This document shows, piece after piece, positions 18,086 to 27,178 of a stretch of 64,000 nt of DNA. This stretch comes from MVYY01 sp012517575 (lineage in GTDB: Bacteria > Bacteroidota > Bacteroidia > Bacteroidales > Paludibacteraceae), in NCBI GenBank assembly GCA_031629035.1, contig JAVLUG010000003.1:62001-126000 (forward strand), read 5' to 3'. Position numbers and translations under genes: made by a program. How positions within the stretch are numbered: the first letter of the stretch is position 1; each line of letters begins with the position of its first letter. Under the pieces are notes generated by a model. The model ran no database searches. It was not told the origin of the DNA and saw nothing but the letters and a program-made list of their open reading frames with translations.

Positions 18086-20437
18086 ATGATAAAAACATTC
18101 AGTGTATTACTTTTTTCTCTGATAGGTATTTTAATAGTGAACGCAGCCGATTATCAATTTCAGGAAGGATTTTCTATAACTACACCTGATGGATGGATTC
18201 GTCTATGCAGTTCAACTAGCTCGCTTAATCATACGGGTTTGACCTTTTCAGGAAGTTATGCTGCCAAGTTTGATGCAGCAGGTTCGGGAAGATACAATAA
18301 AAATCTGATTAGTCCTCAAATTGTAGGAGCAGATACTTTATCGTTTTATGTTTCAAAAAATGCAAATGCCACGTATATGACTTTGTATGTTGGAAAAGTG
18401 ATTGGAAATGATACAACTATTCTTCAAACTTACGATGCTTTTACTTTTCCTAATAAATCTTCTAATCCCGGTTTTTCAAAAATAATTTTACCAATCAAAG
18501 ATGCCGGAACATTTAAAATTATTTTTTACGCTATTGCTTCCACTGATCCAAATTACGTAAATGCGGGTTGGTTTGTGGTTGACGACATTGAACTTACGAA
18601 ATATACAGGTAGTATGAATCCACCCGTTGAACAGGCTATAGATAAAATCCAGACCGATTTTGGAGATGGGACTTGGGGTACGATTGCAACAACGCCTTAC
18701 TCTTCAGGAAGTTATCCTAGTTCGATTCTCAATGGCTTTAATTTAGTGAGGTCTTACTTGTATACCGGTTCTGTAACTTGTGTTACAGGTGAAAAACATG
18801 TGAACCGTATTTTGCTGGATAAAAGCTCCCTAGGAGCAGCCGTTGAATTTCCTGCATTAAATACAGTTGGTGAATTGGAAATTCATGCGGCAACGGGAAC
18901 GGATGCCATGAGTTTTCGATTGGAAGAACAAGTGAATAGTGAATGGCAGGTATTAGGTACTTACACTACGCGTAAAACGCCTGACAGCATATATGTTATT
19001 CCACTTTTGAGAAACAGCACAACCAAACTGAGAATAGCCAACAATACCGGCAGTGGATTGTATATTTATAAAATTGTATCCCGCACATATCAGGAAGCGA
19101 CAGAATTGACCTTACGCAGTTCTTCTCCTTCCGAAGGGGAAGTAGTTTATTCGAATCTAAAAAAGAATATAATGCTGACATTCAATAGAAATATAAGTAT
19201 TGGAACAGGAACTATACTTTTAAATGGAGTTTCAATTCTTTTGAAAAATTGCCAAATCGTTAACAACGTTGTTTCCATTCCTGTGACATTTACTACGACA
19301 CCCGGAGTTAATAAAGTTTATACGTTAATTGTATCGGCGGGTTCATTTGTTGAAGTGGGAAATGCTACAAATCAATCGAAAATGATCACAGTACATTTTG
19401 AAACTTTGAAATCAGTGGCTTATCCTTCCAGCTATAATGGATTGACTGATGTAGTCTATAAAAACGTAAACAGCGAAAATACACGCATGGATATCTATTA
19501 TCCATTAAATCCGAAAGCACCCGTTCCGGTTGTAATAAATATGCATGGAGGTGGATGGAATCACGGGTACAAAGAAGATCAGGGAGGTTTTAATCTTTAT
19601 TTCAATAGGAGTTATGCGGTTGCCAATGTAGAGTATCGAATGACGGGAGAAGCAACTGCACCTGCGGCTGTGGAAGATGTTCGCGGAGCGATGATGTATT
19701 TGCTAAATCATGCAAAAGAATTGAATATCGATCCGATGAAAATTATATTTCAGGGTGGTTCCGCCGGTGGTCATTTAGCCTTGATTAGTGGTTATCTTGG
19801 GAATAATCCTTTATTCGATAATGATTGTGTACTTTATGGCGGGAATTATAAAATAATGGCTGTAATCGATAAATATGGACCTGCAGATTTGAATAACTTT
19901 ATGTTTTACACCTCACTGGTAAATTGGTTGGGAACGCACGCGTCAGATCAGGACTTTATCAATTCAATTTCACCGATTCATTATGTAGACTTATACACTC
20001 CACCTACCTACATAATTCACGGTGATGCTGATCCTACAGTTCCTTACAGCCAATCGGTAACACTTCATAATTCTTTGGATGCAGCGGGTGTCAAGAATCA
20101 ATTTACAACCGTTCCAGGTGGTGGTCATGGAGGCTTTTCGGATACTTACAATACTCAAATGGAAAATGAGATTACGGCATTTCTTACTGAAGTGGAAAAT
20201 AATTCAACAAACGGAGTGAAAAATATTGACAGAAACAAAAATACTTTTTTTTCGATTTCAGGTAGAAACATTGTTATTCATATAGAAGCAAAAACATGGA
20301 CGAATGTGTACGATTTTATTGGGAAAAATATTATAAGAACAGATGATAAAAATATTGCTTTGCCTGATAAAGGTATTTACTTGTTAACTGTTGAAAAAGA
20401 GAACGAAAAATTTGTTTCAAAATTAATAGTAAAATGA
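18086..20437 (+). CDS. T9SS-secreted multidomain esterase
   Basis: A 783-residue protein. After the signal peptide (to about residue 21) comes a beta-sandwich of the choice-of-anchor/MAM-like kind (about 22-180), then a module shared with the previous gene (about 183-335, opening IQTDFGDGTWG), an SbsA-type Ig-like domain (about 340-440, SSPSEGEVVYSNLKKNIMLTF), an alpha/beta-hydrolase (about 445-712) and a T9SS sorting domain. The hydrolase has HGGGWNHG, Ser559 in GGSAGG, Asp649 in GDADPTVP and His681 in GGGHGG, and is a clear paralogue of the enzyme at 11849. It likely deacylates polymer at the cell surface, while the smaller one acts in the periplasm (inference). Its stop overlaps the next start as ATGA. 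Confidence 0.88.
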   Translation: MIKTFSVLLFSLIGILIVNAADYQFQEGFSITTPDGWIRLCSSTSSLNHTGLTFSGSYAAKFDAAGSGRYNKNLISPQIVGADTLSFYVSKNANATYMTLYVGKVIGNDTTILQTYDAFTFPNKSSNPGFSKIILPIKDAGTFKIIFYAIASTDPNYVNAGWFVVDDIELTKYTGSMNPPVEQAIDKIQTDFGDGTWGTIATTPYSSGSYPSSILNGFNLVRSYLYTGSVTCVTGEKHVNRILLDKSSLGAAVEFPALNTVGELEIHAATGTDAMSFRLEEQVNSEWQVLGTYTTRKTPDSIYVIPLLRNSTTKLRIANNTGSGLYIYKIVSRTYQEATELTLRSSSPSEGEVVYSNLKKNIMLTFNRNISIGTGTILLNGVSILLKNCQIVNNVVSIPVTFTTTPGVNKVYTLIVSAGSFVEVGNATNQSKMITVHFETLKSVAYPSSYNGLTDVVYKNVNSENTRMDIYYPLNPKAPVPVVINMHGGGWNHGYKEDQGGFNLYFNRSYAVANVEYRMTGEATAPAAVEDVRGAMMYLLNHAKELNIDPMKIIFQGGSAGGHLALISGYLGNNPLFDNDCVLYGGNYKIMAVIDKYGPADLNNFMFYTSLVNWLGTHASDQDFINSISPIHYVDLYTPPTYIIHGDADPTVPYSQSVTLHNSLDAAGVKNQFTTVPGGGHGGFSDTYNTQMENEITAFLTEVENNSTNGVKNIDRNKNTFFSISGRNIVIHIEAKTWTNVYDFIGKNIIRTDDKNIALPDKGIYLLTVEKENEKFVSKLIVK

Positions 20438-21612
20438 AAAAGTTATTTCCTTGTTTGATAGAAATGTTGATTTTTGTTTCAGTTTTTTCTTTACATGCTC
20501 AGCCAAGAACATGGAATTTGAATCAAATAAACAGTGCTAAAAATTCCAATTTGGAAGTGGTGAATGCTGTGATTGGGGAAGCCGACAAACATCTGACTGC
20601 AACAATTGCTACTGTTATGGATAAACCATTGACTCCGGCAAGTGGGGACAAACATGATTACATGAGTATGGGACGTTACTGGTGGCCTAATCCGAATACG
20701 AAAGATGGATTGCCATACATTCGTAGAGACGGAGTTTCCAATCCTGAACTTGAAAAATTGGATAGAAATTCACTTTCCAAAATGGCTCGAAGTGTCGTGA
20801 TTCTTTCGCTTGCCTATCATTTAACGAATAAAGATGAATATGCCCAGAAAGCAGTGGAGAATTTAAAAACTTGGTTTCTCGATAAAAAAACGAAAATGAA
20901 TCCAAACATGAATTTCGGGCAAACTATTCCAAGACGCAATAATGGAAAAGGACGTGGAGAAGGAGTTTTGGATAGTTATTCGTTCGTCGAGATGCTGGAT
21001 GCGGTTGAATTACTGAAATCTTCCAACAAATTTACAATGGAAGATCAAGCAGCTTTGAAAGATTGGTTCTCAGCGTACTTGAATTGGATGCTGACTTCCG
21101 AAATTGGACAGGAAGAATATAACGCCAAAAACAATCATGGAACTGCTTTTGATGTGCAGGTGGTGAGATACGCTTTGTTTACAGGAAATAAAGAAGTTGC
21201 TGACAAATTTGTAAAAGACTTTCCTGAAAGGAGAATTTTTACTCAAATAGAGCCTAACGGTGCTCAAACGTACGAACTTCAACGGACAAAAGCGTTTGGC
21301 TATTCAGTCTATAACCTGACACATTTTATGGATATGGCTTTCCTAGCAAAATCCATGAATCAGGATATTTTTCATGCCGTTTCTTCGGATGGGAGAAGTA
21401 TTGTTAAAGCAATTGATTTTTTAATTCCTTACGTTGGAAAACCTTCTTCCGAATTTCCTTATCAGCAAATTCAAGACTGGGATAAGGAGCAGTCAAATTT
21501 TTGTTGGGTATTGAAAAGAGCGGATATACTGACCGGAATGGATAATTATAAAGATATTTATTCCAAATATTTGCCTAACAAAAGAAAAGACTTGAATTAT
21601 TTGATTTACTAA
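20434..21612 (+). CDS. alginate-lyase-fold protein (PF05426-type, PL38/PL5-like)
   Basis: A 392-residue protein with a signal peptide ending near SLHAQ (residue 22). The all-helical toroid of the Alginate_lyase family is recognisable: DYMSMGRYWWPNP near residue 75, then RDGVSNPELEKLDR, AQKAVENLKTWFLD, NNHGTAFDVQVVRYALFTG with the Asn-Asn-His of the active site, and the later LQRTKAFGYSVYNL with Arg/Tyr candidates. Bacteroides PL38 enzymes have this fold and this length and cleave glucuronan and polymannuronate. PL5 is the related mannuronate lyase. I favour PL38-like, without proof. It is translationally coupled to the esterase (ATGA overlap), which suggests deacylation followed by cleavage. 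Confidence 0.85.
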   Translation: MKKLFPCLIEMLIFVSVFSLHAQPRTWNLNQINSAKNSNLEVVNAVIGEADKHLTATIATVMDKPLTPASGDKHDYMSMGRYWWPNPNTKDGLPYIRRDGVSNPELEKLDRNSLSKMARSVVILSLAYHLTNKDEYAQKAVENLKTWFLDKKTKMNPNMNFGQTIPRRNNGKGRGEGVLDSYSFVEMLDAVELLKSSNKFTMEDQAALKDWFSAYLNWMLTSEIGQEEYNAKNNHGTAFDVQVVRYALFTGNKEVADKFVKDFPERRIFTQIEPNGAQTYELQRTKAFGYSVYNLTHFMDMAFLAKSMNQDIFHAVSSDGRSIVKAIDFLIPYVGKPSSEFPYQQIQDWDKEQSNFCWVLKRADILTGMDNYKDIYSKYLPNKRKDLNYLIY

Positions 21613-21649
21613 AATAAATTTTAATGTTTCACCTTTAAATTTTTACATT

Positions 21650-22678
21650 ATGAAAAAGTTAATTTTACTACTTTCGCTCTGTGTTGCCATTTTTACGGCA
21701 AATGCACAAATCTTTACAGAGTACTTTCAAACTGCACCAATTGGTGGCAATTTGGAAGGCTACAATGATTGGTATGTTTCATTGAAATCTTCGGAAGCCA
21801 ATGGCGTGAGTCCAAAAATTGCTGAAGGGGCATTGTTTTACACCGGTTATGCAGGCTCTAACATTGGGAATGTTGCTGTTCTTGATTCTGTTGTAGGAGC
21901 TACAAGCGCCACACAACGAATCTCAACTAAAATTGTAAAATTTGGTAGCGATACCTTAAAAGCGGTAGTTGGAGAAAAAATTTACGCAGCTTTTCTGGCT
22001 AATATTTCCAGCCACAGTTATCGCTCTTATCGTGATTTCTTTACTTACGAAGGATCAAAAACTTCCAGTATGACGCGTGGAAGAGTTTTTGCAAAAGTGA
22101 GTACAGATGGTTCCGAACTTTTTATTGCCGTAACCAAAAACTCATCCTCAGAATATGTTGAATCGTCTTCTATACCTGGATTGACATTATATCCGGACGT
22201 AAATCATCTATTTGTATTGGTTTATGAAACAATCGATGGGAGCAGTAATGATATAATCACCCTGTATATCGATCCGGATTTAACAAAATCCGAAGCCGAA
22301 CAAACCAACAAACTGGTTGCTACAGATAGCCAAACAGATTATAGTGCCACTGCTGGTTTGGGTATCAATTTGCGTCAACGAGGAATTGGTGCTCAAGTTG
22401 GTGGTATCCGTGTTGGAAAATCATGGGATAAAGTTCTCTTGGATATTCCTAATGCTGTCAATACACCTAAGAATGGTAGTACAACCATCTGGACAAGCGG
22501 TAAAAATATTATGACCAATAATAAAGGAACAATAAAGATATTTAATCTTACCGGAGCAGAATTGATTTCAGCTAAAACGGATGGCTGCTTGACAACCAAT
22601 CTGTCAAAAGGTTTATATATCGTTCGGTTTAACAATGTTGATGGAAAAACCACGGTATCAAAAATTTCATTGAACTGA
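21650..22678 (+). CDS. T9SS surface protein with concanavalin-like domain
   Basis: A 342-residue protein with signal peptide (to about residue 20, FTANAQ), one beta-sandwich domain of the LamG/concanavalin-like kind (about 22-270; FTEYFQTAPIGGNLEGYNDW at its start, GGIRVGKSWDKVL at its end) and a T9SS sorting domain (about 275-342, with SKGLYIVRFNN). The first domain resembles the N-terminal domain of the 15931 protein. No enzyme motif is seen. A surface glycan-binding role fits the operon, but the ligand is not known. A long hairpin follows the stop codon. Confidence 0.78.
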   Translation: MKKLILLLSLCVAIFTANAQIFTEYFQTAPIGGNLEGYNDWYVSLKSSEANGVSPKIAEGALFYTGYAGSNIGNVAVLDSVVGATSATQRISTKIVKFGSDTLKAVVGEKIYAAFLANISSHSYRSYRDFFTYEGSKTSSMTRGRVFAKVSTDGSELFIAVTKNSSSEYVESSSIPGLTLYPDVNHLFVLVYETIDGSSNDIITLYIDPDLTKSEAEQTNKLVATDSQTDYSATAGLGINLRQRGIGAQVGGIRVGKSWDKVLLDIPNAVNTPKNGSTTIWTSGKNIMTNNKGTIKIFNLTGAELISAKTDGCLTTNLSKGLYIVRFNNVDGKTTVSKISLN

Positions 22679-22699
22679 TTTCAATTCACCAATCATTTT

Positions 22700-22738
22700 A
22701 TCAGGGAAAGCAGATTGATTTTTTCTACTTTCCCTGAT
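22700..22738 (+). terminator. intergenic hairpin inside the operon
   Basis: Arms ATCAGGGAAAG (22700-22710) and CTTTCCCTGAT (22728-22738) are perfect complements with a 17-nt T-rich loop. It lies between the 21650 and 22756 genes with no room for a new promoter, so partial attenuation or mRNA 3' protection is more likely than full termination. Confidence 0.75.
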
Positions 22739-22755
22739 GAAAAAATTTAAATTTC

Positions 22756-24498
22756 ATGATTTTAACTTCAAACACAACTGTCAGACTTTCTTTAATAATA
22801 GCTTTCTTAATGAGTTGTGCTATCGTAAATGCACGGCAAACAATAGTTGCTTCAGCTTCGGCAATCAACAGCGGTAGTTGGTCGGCGGGTGACACAATTG
22901 TTATGAAAAACGGCACATGGAACAATCAATCCATATCTTTCAGAGGTACCGGTAATGAATTTCAACCAATCGTACTAATGGCAGAAACTCCGGGGAACGT
23001 GATATTGGACGGAACTTCAAAACTTCAATTTTCCGGTAAATATGTGATTGTGAGTGGACTTTATTTCAAAGACGGTACATTGAGTGGATCGGATGTCATT
23101 TCATTCAGGACTTCTTCTTCTCAACTTGCCGAAAATTGCAAATTAACCAATACAGTAATAGAAAATTACAATCCATTGGACAGTACCGTTGACAGCAAAT
23201 GGGTGTCCATTTATGGAAAAAACAATAAAGTGGATCACTGTTCTTTTGTAAATAAAACTAACTCCGGCACTCTTATGGTTGTTTGGTTGATAAATGGCAT
23301 AACTGTAAATCATGAAATTTCAGATAATTATTTTGGATATCGCAAGGCAAATCTTGATGCAAATGGAGATGAGTTGAACGGACAGGAAATTATCCGCATA
23401 GGCGACAGTTCTACTTCTATGACTACGGCGGCAGTAACTGTCAAGAACAATTTCTTCGAACATTGTAATGGCGAAATCGAAACGATTTCCAATAAATCGT
23501 GTGGAAACACCTATTACAATAATCTTTTTTTTGAATGTAAGGGCATGCTCACACTACGTCATGGAAATGGTTGCACAGTGAATGGAAATTACTTTTTTGG
23601 AAATGGAATTTCTGATACAGGAGGTGTGAGAATTATCGGAGAAAATCATAAAGTCTATAACAATTACTTTGAGAATCTGCGGGGTACAAATTATCGGGCA
23701 GCTCTTTGCATCGTGCGTGGAAAAGAAAACTCAGCTCTTAACGAGTATTTTCAAGTGAAAAATGCAGCCATTGCTTTCAATACGTTTGTCAATTGTTCAC
23801 AGGCATTCAGAATCAATTACAATAGTAGCTCTTCACTTACCATGCCGCCAATTAAAACCGTAATCGCTCATAATCATGTGTTCAACGCTTCAACATCCTA
23901 TTATAACGTCAGCATCGATTTGACGAATTCTGAGGGAATGGATGTAACTTGGAAAAACAATTTGATGAATATCGGGAAATATACAAATTTCTCCTTTAAT
24001 GAAACCCAAATTATCACTGGCAAAGATGCTAAAATGATTTCTTCAGTAACTCCAATTCCCATGTTTGAACCAACAATCGGTTCAGAATTAATAAATTATG
24101 CAACAAACGATTATCCGGAAATCGCAAAAGACATAAGAGGCAGGGATAGAAACATTTCGGCAAAACTGCCGGGTGCAAGTGAAATAAATGGGACTGTTAC
24201 TTCAACCATGCCCGTTAAAACATTAGTGGGTGCAACTTTTTATAACAATCCAAATACAGGAATAATCGATAATTTTTCCGTAGTAAAGCCTTATGTTTTT
24301 AGTATCTGCTCATCTCATATCAACTTCAGTTCCAAAGAAACCGGAAGATTTTACCTGTTGGACTTGTCAGGGAAAATACTGAACAATGTTTTCATTCCTG
24401 CAAATTCTGAAAAGCAAATTTATACATTTCAGAAGGGAAACTATTTAATACTGTTTTATACTCCACAAGCGAAATTTGTTGAGAAAATAATTCTTTAA
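22756..24498 (+). CDS. PL6-family alginate lyase with C-terminal sorting-like domain
   Basis: A 580-residue protein with signal peptide (to about residue 28). The PL6 beta-helix covers about 30-440. NGEIETISNKS gives the calcium-ligand acids and catalytic Lys247, and LRHGN gives Arg268, again 21 residues apart. The sequence is close to the N-terminal half of the lyase at 3626, but there is no second beta-helix. The last 75 residues (RFYLLDLSGKILNN to the end) look like a T9SS sorting domain, so it is likely surface-exposed. It should cut alginate endolytically or exolytically to unsaturated products. It closes the second transcription unit, 95 bp before the PL17 start. Confidence 0.92.
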   Translation: MILTSNTTVRLSLIIAFLMSCAIVNARQTIVASASAINSGSWSAGDTIVMKNGTWNNQSISFRGTGNEFQPIVLMAETPGNVILDGTSKLQFSGKYVIVSGLYFKDGTLSGSDVISFRTSSSQLAENCKLTNTVIENYNPLDSTVDSKWVSIYGKNNKVDHCSFVNKTNSGTLMVVWLINGITVNHEISDNYFGYRKANLDANGDELNGQEIIRIGDSSTSMTTAAVTVKNNFFEHCNGEIETISNKSCGNTYYNNLFFECKGMLTLRHGNGCTVNGNYFFGNGISDTGGVRIIGENHKVYNNYFENLRGTNYRAALCIVRGKENSALNEYFQVKNAAIAFNTFVNCSQAFRINYNSSSSLTMPPIKTVIAHNHVFNASTSYYNVSIDLTNSEGMDVTWKNNLMNIGKYTNFSFNETQIITGKDAKMISSVTPIPMFEPTIGSELINYATNDYPEIAKDIRGRDRNISAKLPGASEINGTVTSTMPVKTLVGATFYNNPNTGIIDNFSVVKPYVFSICSSHINFSSKETGRFYLLDLSGKILNNVFIPANSEKQIYTFQKGNYLILFYTPQAKFVEKIIL

Positions 24499-24523
24499 TT
24501 ATTTTGATATTTATGTTGAAAAC

Positions 24524-24580
24524 TTTGTAGTATAACATTTTTAATTGTATTTTTGTAAGACCGTAATTGGTCGACCAATT
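24524..24580 (+). promoter_or_regulatory. promoter and operator of the PL17-kdgF-MFS-SDR unit
   Basis: TTTG at 24524-24527, 20 bp, TATTTTTG at 24548-24555 is an excellent Bacteroides-type promoter. The palindrome AATTGGTCGACCAATT (24565-24580) lies at the expected transcription start, an ideal place for a repressor. It is the same site as the cluster at 12763-12876. Its position also shows that an upstream in-frame TTG cannot be the PL17 start. Confidence 0.85.
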
Positions 24581-24593
24581 TATAACAAACAGC

Positions 24594-26813
24594 ATGAATA
24601 AAAACCTAATAATTAAAAGTTTATTCTCTTGCCTGATTTTTTCATTTTTATTTATGGAATTATCATTTGCTCATTCGCATCCCAGTTTATTGTTAACAAA
24701 ACAGGGAGTAAACGAAATAAAATCGTCAATGGGAAAAATTTCGGATTTTGACAATTCTGTAAATGAATTAAAAATCATTGCCGACAAAGCTTTGAAATCT
24801 GAAATTGTAGTTCCAATTCCAGTGAACGAAGGTGGAGGTTATACACACGAAAAGCATAAAAATAATTATTACGAAATGAATGCAGCCGGAACAATGTACC
24901 AAATTACAGGGAAAAAAGAGTATGCTGAATTTGTTCGAAAAATGTTGTTGAAATATTCGGAATTATATACGACTTTAGGATTACATCCTTCGAAAAGGTC
25001 AGACACGCCAGGAAAAATATTCTGGCAATTACTGAATGATTGTGTCTGGTTGTTCCATACCGCTCTCGCCTACGACTGTGTTTACGATTATCTCAATACC
25101 ACCGATAAAGCATACATCGAGAAAAATCTCTTTCGTCCGATGGCAGAATTTATCTCTAACGGAAGCCAGGCCAATTATGCCGTATTCAATAAGATGCACA
25201 ATCACGCCACTTGGGCAACGGCATCTGTAGGTATGATTGGATATGTAATGGGCGATAAAAATTTGGTTGAACAAGCATTATACGGTTCAAACAAAGACAA
25301 AAAATCCGGATTTATTCATCAGCTGGATGTCTTATTCTCGCCGGATGGATATTATACGGAAGGACCTTATTATCAGCGATATGCTATTTGGCCGTTTATG
25401 GTTTTTGCACAAGTAATTCAAAACAATCAGCCCGAACTGAACATTTTTAGTTACAGAGATAGCATTTTGTTGAAAGCAACCAATACCTTGATCCAATGTG
25501 CGTACAATGGAGAATTTTTTTATCTGAACGATGCCTTAAAGAAGAATTACAAAACGCAGGAAATTGTTTATGCCGTTGATATTGCCTACAAAAACAATCC
25601 AGAAAATACTTTTCTGCTCGATATTGCACAACAACAAAAATCTTTTATAGTATCAGATGCAGGAATTGCTACGGCAAAATCATTACACAATATTAAATAT
25701 GAGCCATTTGAATTCCATTCGGTATTTTTACGAGACGGTGCAAATGGTGATGCAGGCGGATTAGGCATCATCAGAGCAGGGAAGAAAGACAAGACACAAA
25801 TGTGCCTTACTTTTAAAGCTACTTCTCACGGATTATCACATGGTCATTACGATAAACTGTCTATTTCGATGTACGATGGAGGAAATTTTGTTTTGCCCGA
25901 TTACGGAGCAGTGCGTTTTCTGAATATCGAGCCGAAAAGCGGGGGAAATTATGCAAAAGAAAATCACTCATGGGCTGCACAAACCATAGCTCACAACACA
26001 GTAACGGTTGATGAAACAAGTAACTTTAATGGCAACATAAAAGTTTCTTCCAGTCATCATTCTGATATTCAATATTATGACTTTAAAAATAATAAAATAC
26101 AAATCATTTCAGGTTGCGAAACCAATGCCTATAAAAATGTGAAAATGCAGCGAACTGTTGCTGTACTCGAGAACAAAACATTTTCGTATCCAATTGTCGT
26201 AGATATTTATAGAAATGTCTCCGATTCTACGCATACCTACGATTTACCTTTTTATTATAGAGGTCAAATGGTATCTGTTAACTTTCAATATCAAAAATTC
26301 ACCGCTCAATTAAATCCATTGGGAACGAAAAATGGTTATCAACACCTATGGGTCGATGCGTTCGGAAAAAACGAGAAGCCAGTTACTCATTTTACATGGG
26401 TTGATGGGAATAGGTTTTATACAATCTCAACAACAGGTAATTCCAACACGGAATATCTAATGACCCGAACAGGAGCAGACGATCCTAATTTTAATCTCAG
26501 AAATGAAACTGCATTTATGATTCGCCAACCAAACGTGAAAAATCAAACATTCGTCTCTATAATAGAACCTCATGGATTTTATGATGAAAACAAGGAAATT
26601 ACGGAAAATTTTGAAACCTCAATAAAAAATGTTGAAATTTTGACTGATAATGAAGAATATTCGGCCGTAAAAATATCGACTGTTACAAACAATTCATTTC
26701 TCCTGATTACGCGAAACAAAGATTTTAATAATGACAGCGAACATTTATTGGATATAAATAATCAGACAGTTCGGTTCAAAGGCAATTATTATTTCACTGA
26801 ATTAACAAAGTAA
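24594..26813 (+). CDS. PL17-family oligoalginate lyase
   Basis: I start it at ATG 24594 (signal peptide to about residue 28); a longer reading from 24567 begins with TTG inside the operator. The 739-residue protein has the PL17 layout: helical barrel (about 40-370) with MHNHATWAT holding Asn203-His204, and heparinase-like sheet domain (about 380-610) with GLSHGHYDKLS holding His416 and His418, then DYGAVRFLN and AHNTVTVDE. In the PL17 enzyme Alg17c the same Asn-His pair, a Tyr and a later His are catalytic. PL17 trims unsaturated oligoalginate exolytically to 4-deoxy-5-keto-uronate. It is probably periplasmic. This is the strongest single sign that alginate is the substrate. Confidence 0.95.
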   Translation: MNKNLIIKSLFSCLIFSFLFMELSFAHSHPSLLLTKQGVNEIKSSMGKISDFDNSVNELKIIADKALKSEIVVPIPVNEGGGYTHEKHKNNYYEMNAAGTMYQITGKKEYAEFVRKMLLKYSELYTTLGLHPSKRSDTPGKIFWQLLNDCVWLFHTALAYDCVYDYLNTTDKAYIEKNLFRPMAEFISNGSQANYAVFNKMHNHATWATASVGMIGYVMGDKNLVEQALYGSNKDKKSGFIHQLDVLFSPDGYYTEGPYYQRYAIWPFMVFAQVIQNNQPELNIFSYRDSILLKATNTLIQCAYNGEFFYLNDALKKNYKTQEIVYAVDIAYKNNPENTFLLDIAQQQKSFIVSDAGIATAKSLHNIKYEPFEFHSVFLRDGANGDAGGLGIIRAGKKDKTQMCLTFKATSHGLSHGHYDKLSISMYDGGNFVLPDYGAVRFLNIEPKSGGNYAKENHSWAAQTIAHNTVTVDETSNFNGNIKVSSSHHSDIQYYDFKNNKIQIISGCETNAYKNVKMQRTVAVLENKTFSYPIVVDIYRNVSDSTHTYDLPFYYRGQMVSVNFQYQKFTAQLNPLGTKNGYQHLWVDAFGKNEKPVTHFTWVDGNRFYTISTTGNSNTEYLMTRTGADDPNFNLRNETAFMIRQPNVKNQTFVSIIEPHGFYDENKEITENFETSIKNVEILTDNEEYSAVKISTVTNNSFLLITRNKDFNNDSEHLLDINNQTVRFKGNYYFTELTK

Positions 26814-26824
26814 ATTTTACTGAT

Positions 26825-27178
26825 ATGAAAACAAGAAGTTTAAATTTTTTACACGCATCACAAATTGAACCGGAAATCACAGGCGAAGGTGTTTCAAGAC
26901 AAATATTGGGATACGACGGTCAAATCATGATGGTAAAAGTTCATTTTAAAAAAGGAGCTATTGGTTATATTCACGAACATTTTCATTCACAAACAACCTA
27001 TGTTGCAAGTGGAAAATTTGAAGTTTCCATAAACGGCGAAAAACAGATTTTGGAAGCAGGAGATGGCTACTATATCGAACCGGATGCTCCACATGGAGCA
27101 GTTTGTCTGGAAGATGGAATTTTGATTGACGTTTTCAGCCCAATGAGAATGGATTTCTTAAAAAATGTAGATATATGA
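26825..27178 (+). CDS. kdgF: KdgF-type cupin, unsaturated uronate cyclisation
   Basis: A 117-residue single cupin without a signal peptide, so cytoplasmic. KdgF converts the unsaturated monouronate from alginate or pectin to its linear keto form, ahead of reduction or isomerisation (known for the family). The metal-site motif HEHFHSQ gives His50, His52 and Gln56, and the second cupin motif has PHGAV. Length and motifs match KdgF. Its start lies 12 bp after the PL17 stop, and its own stop overlaps the transporter start as ATGA, so the genes are translationally coupled. This links lyase product to import and reduction. Confidence 0.9.
   Translation: MKTRSLNFLHASQIEPEITGEGVSRQILGYDGQIMMVKVHFKKGAIGYIHEHFHSQTTYVASGKFEVSINGEKQILEAGDGYYIEPDAPHGAVCLEDGILIDVFSPMRMDFLKNVDI

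Noticed and set aside
24567..24593. Upstream extension of the PL17 gene
   Set aside because: Would start at TTG inside the operator palindrome, at the predicted transcription start.
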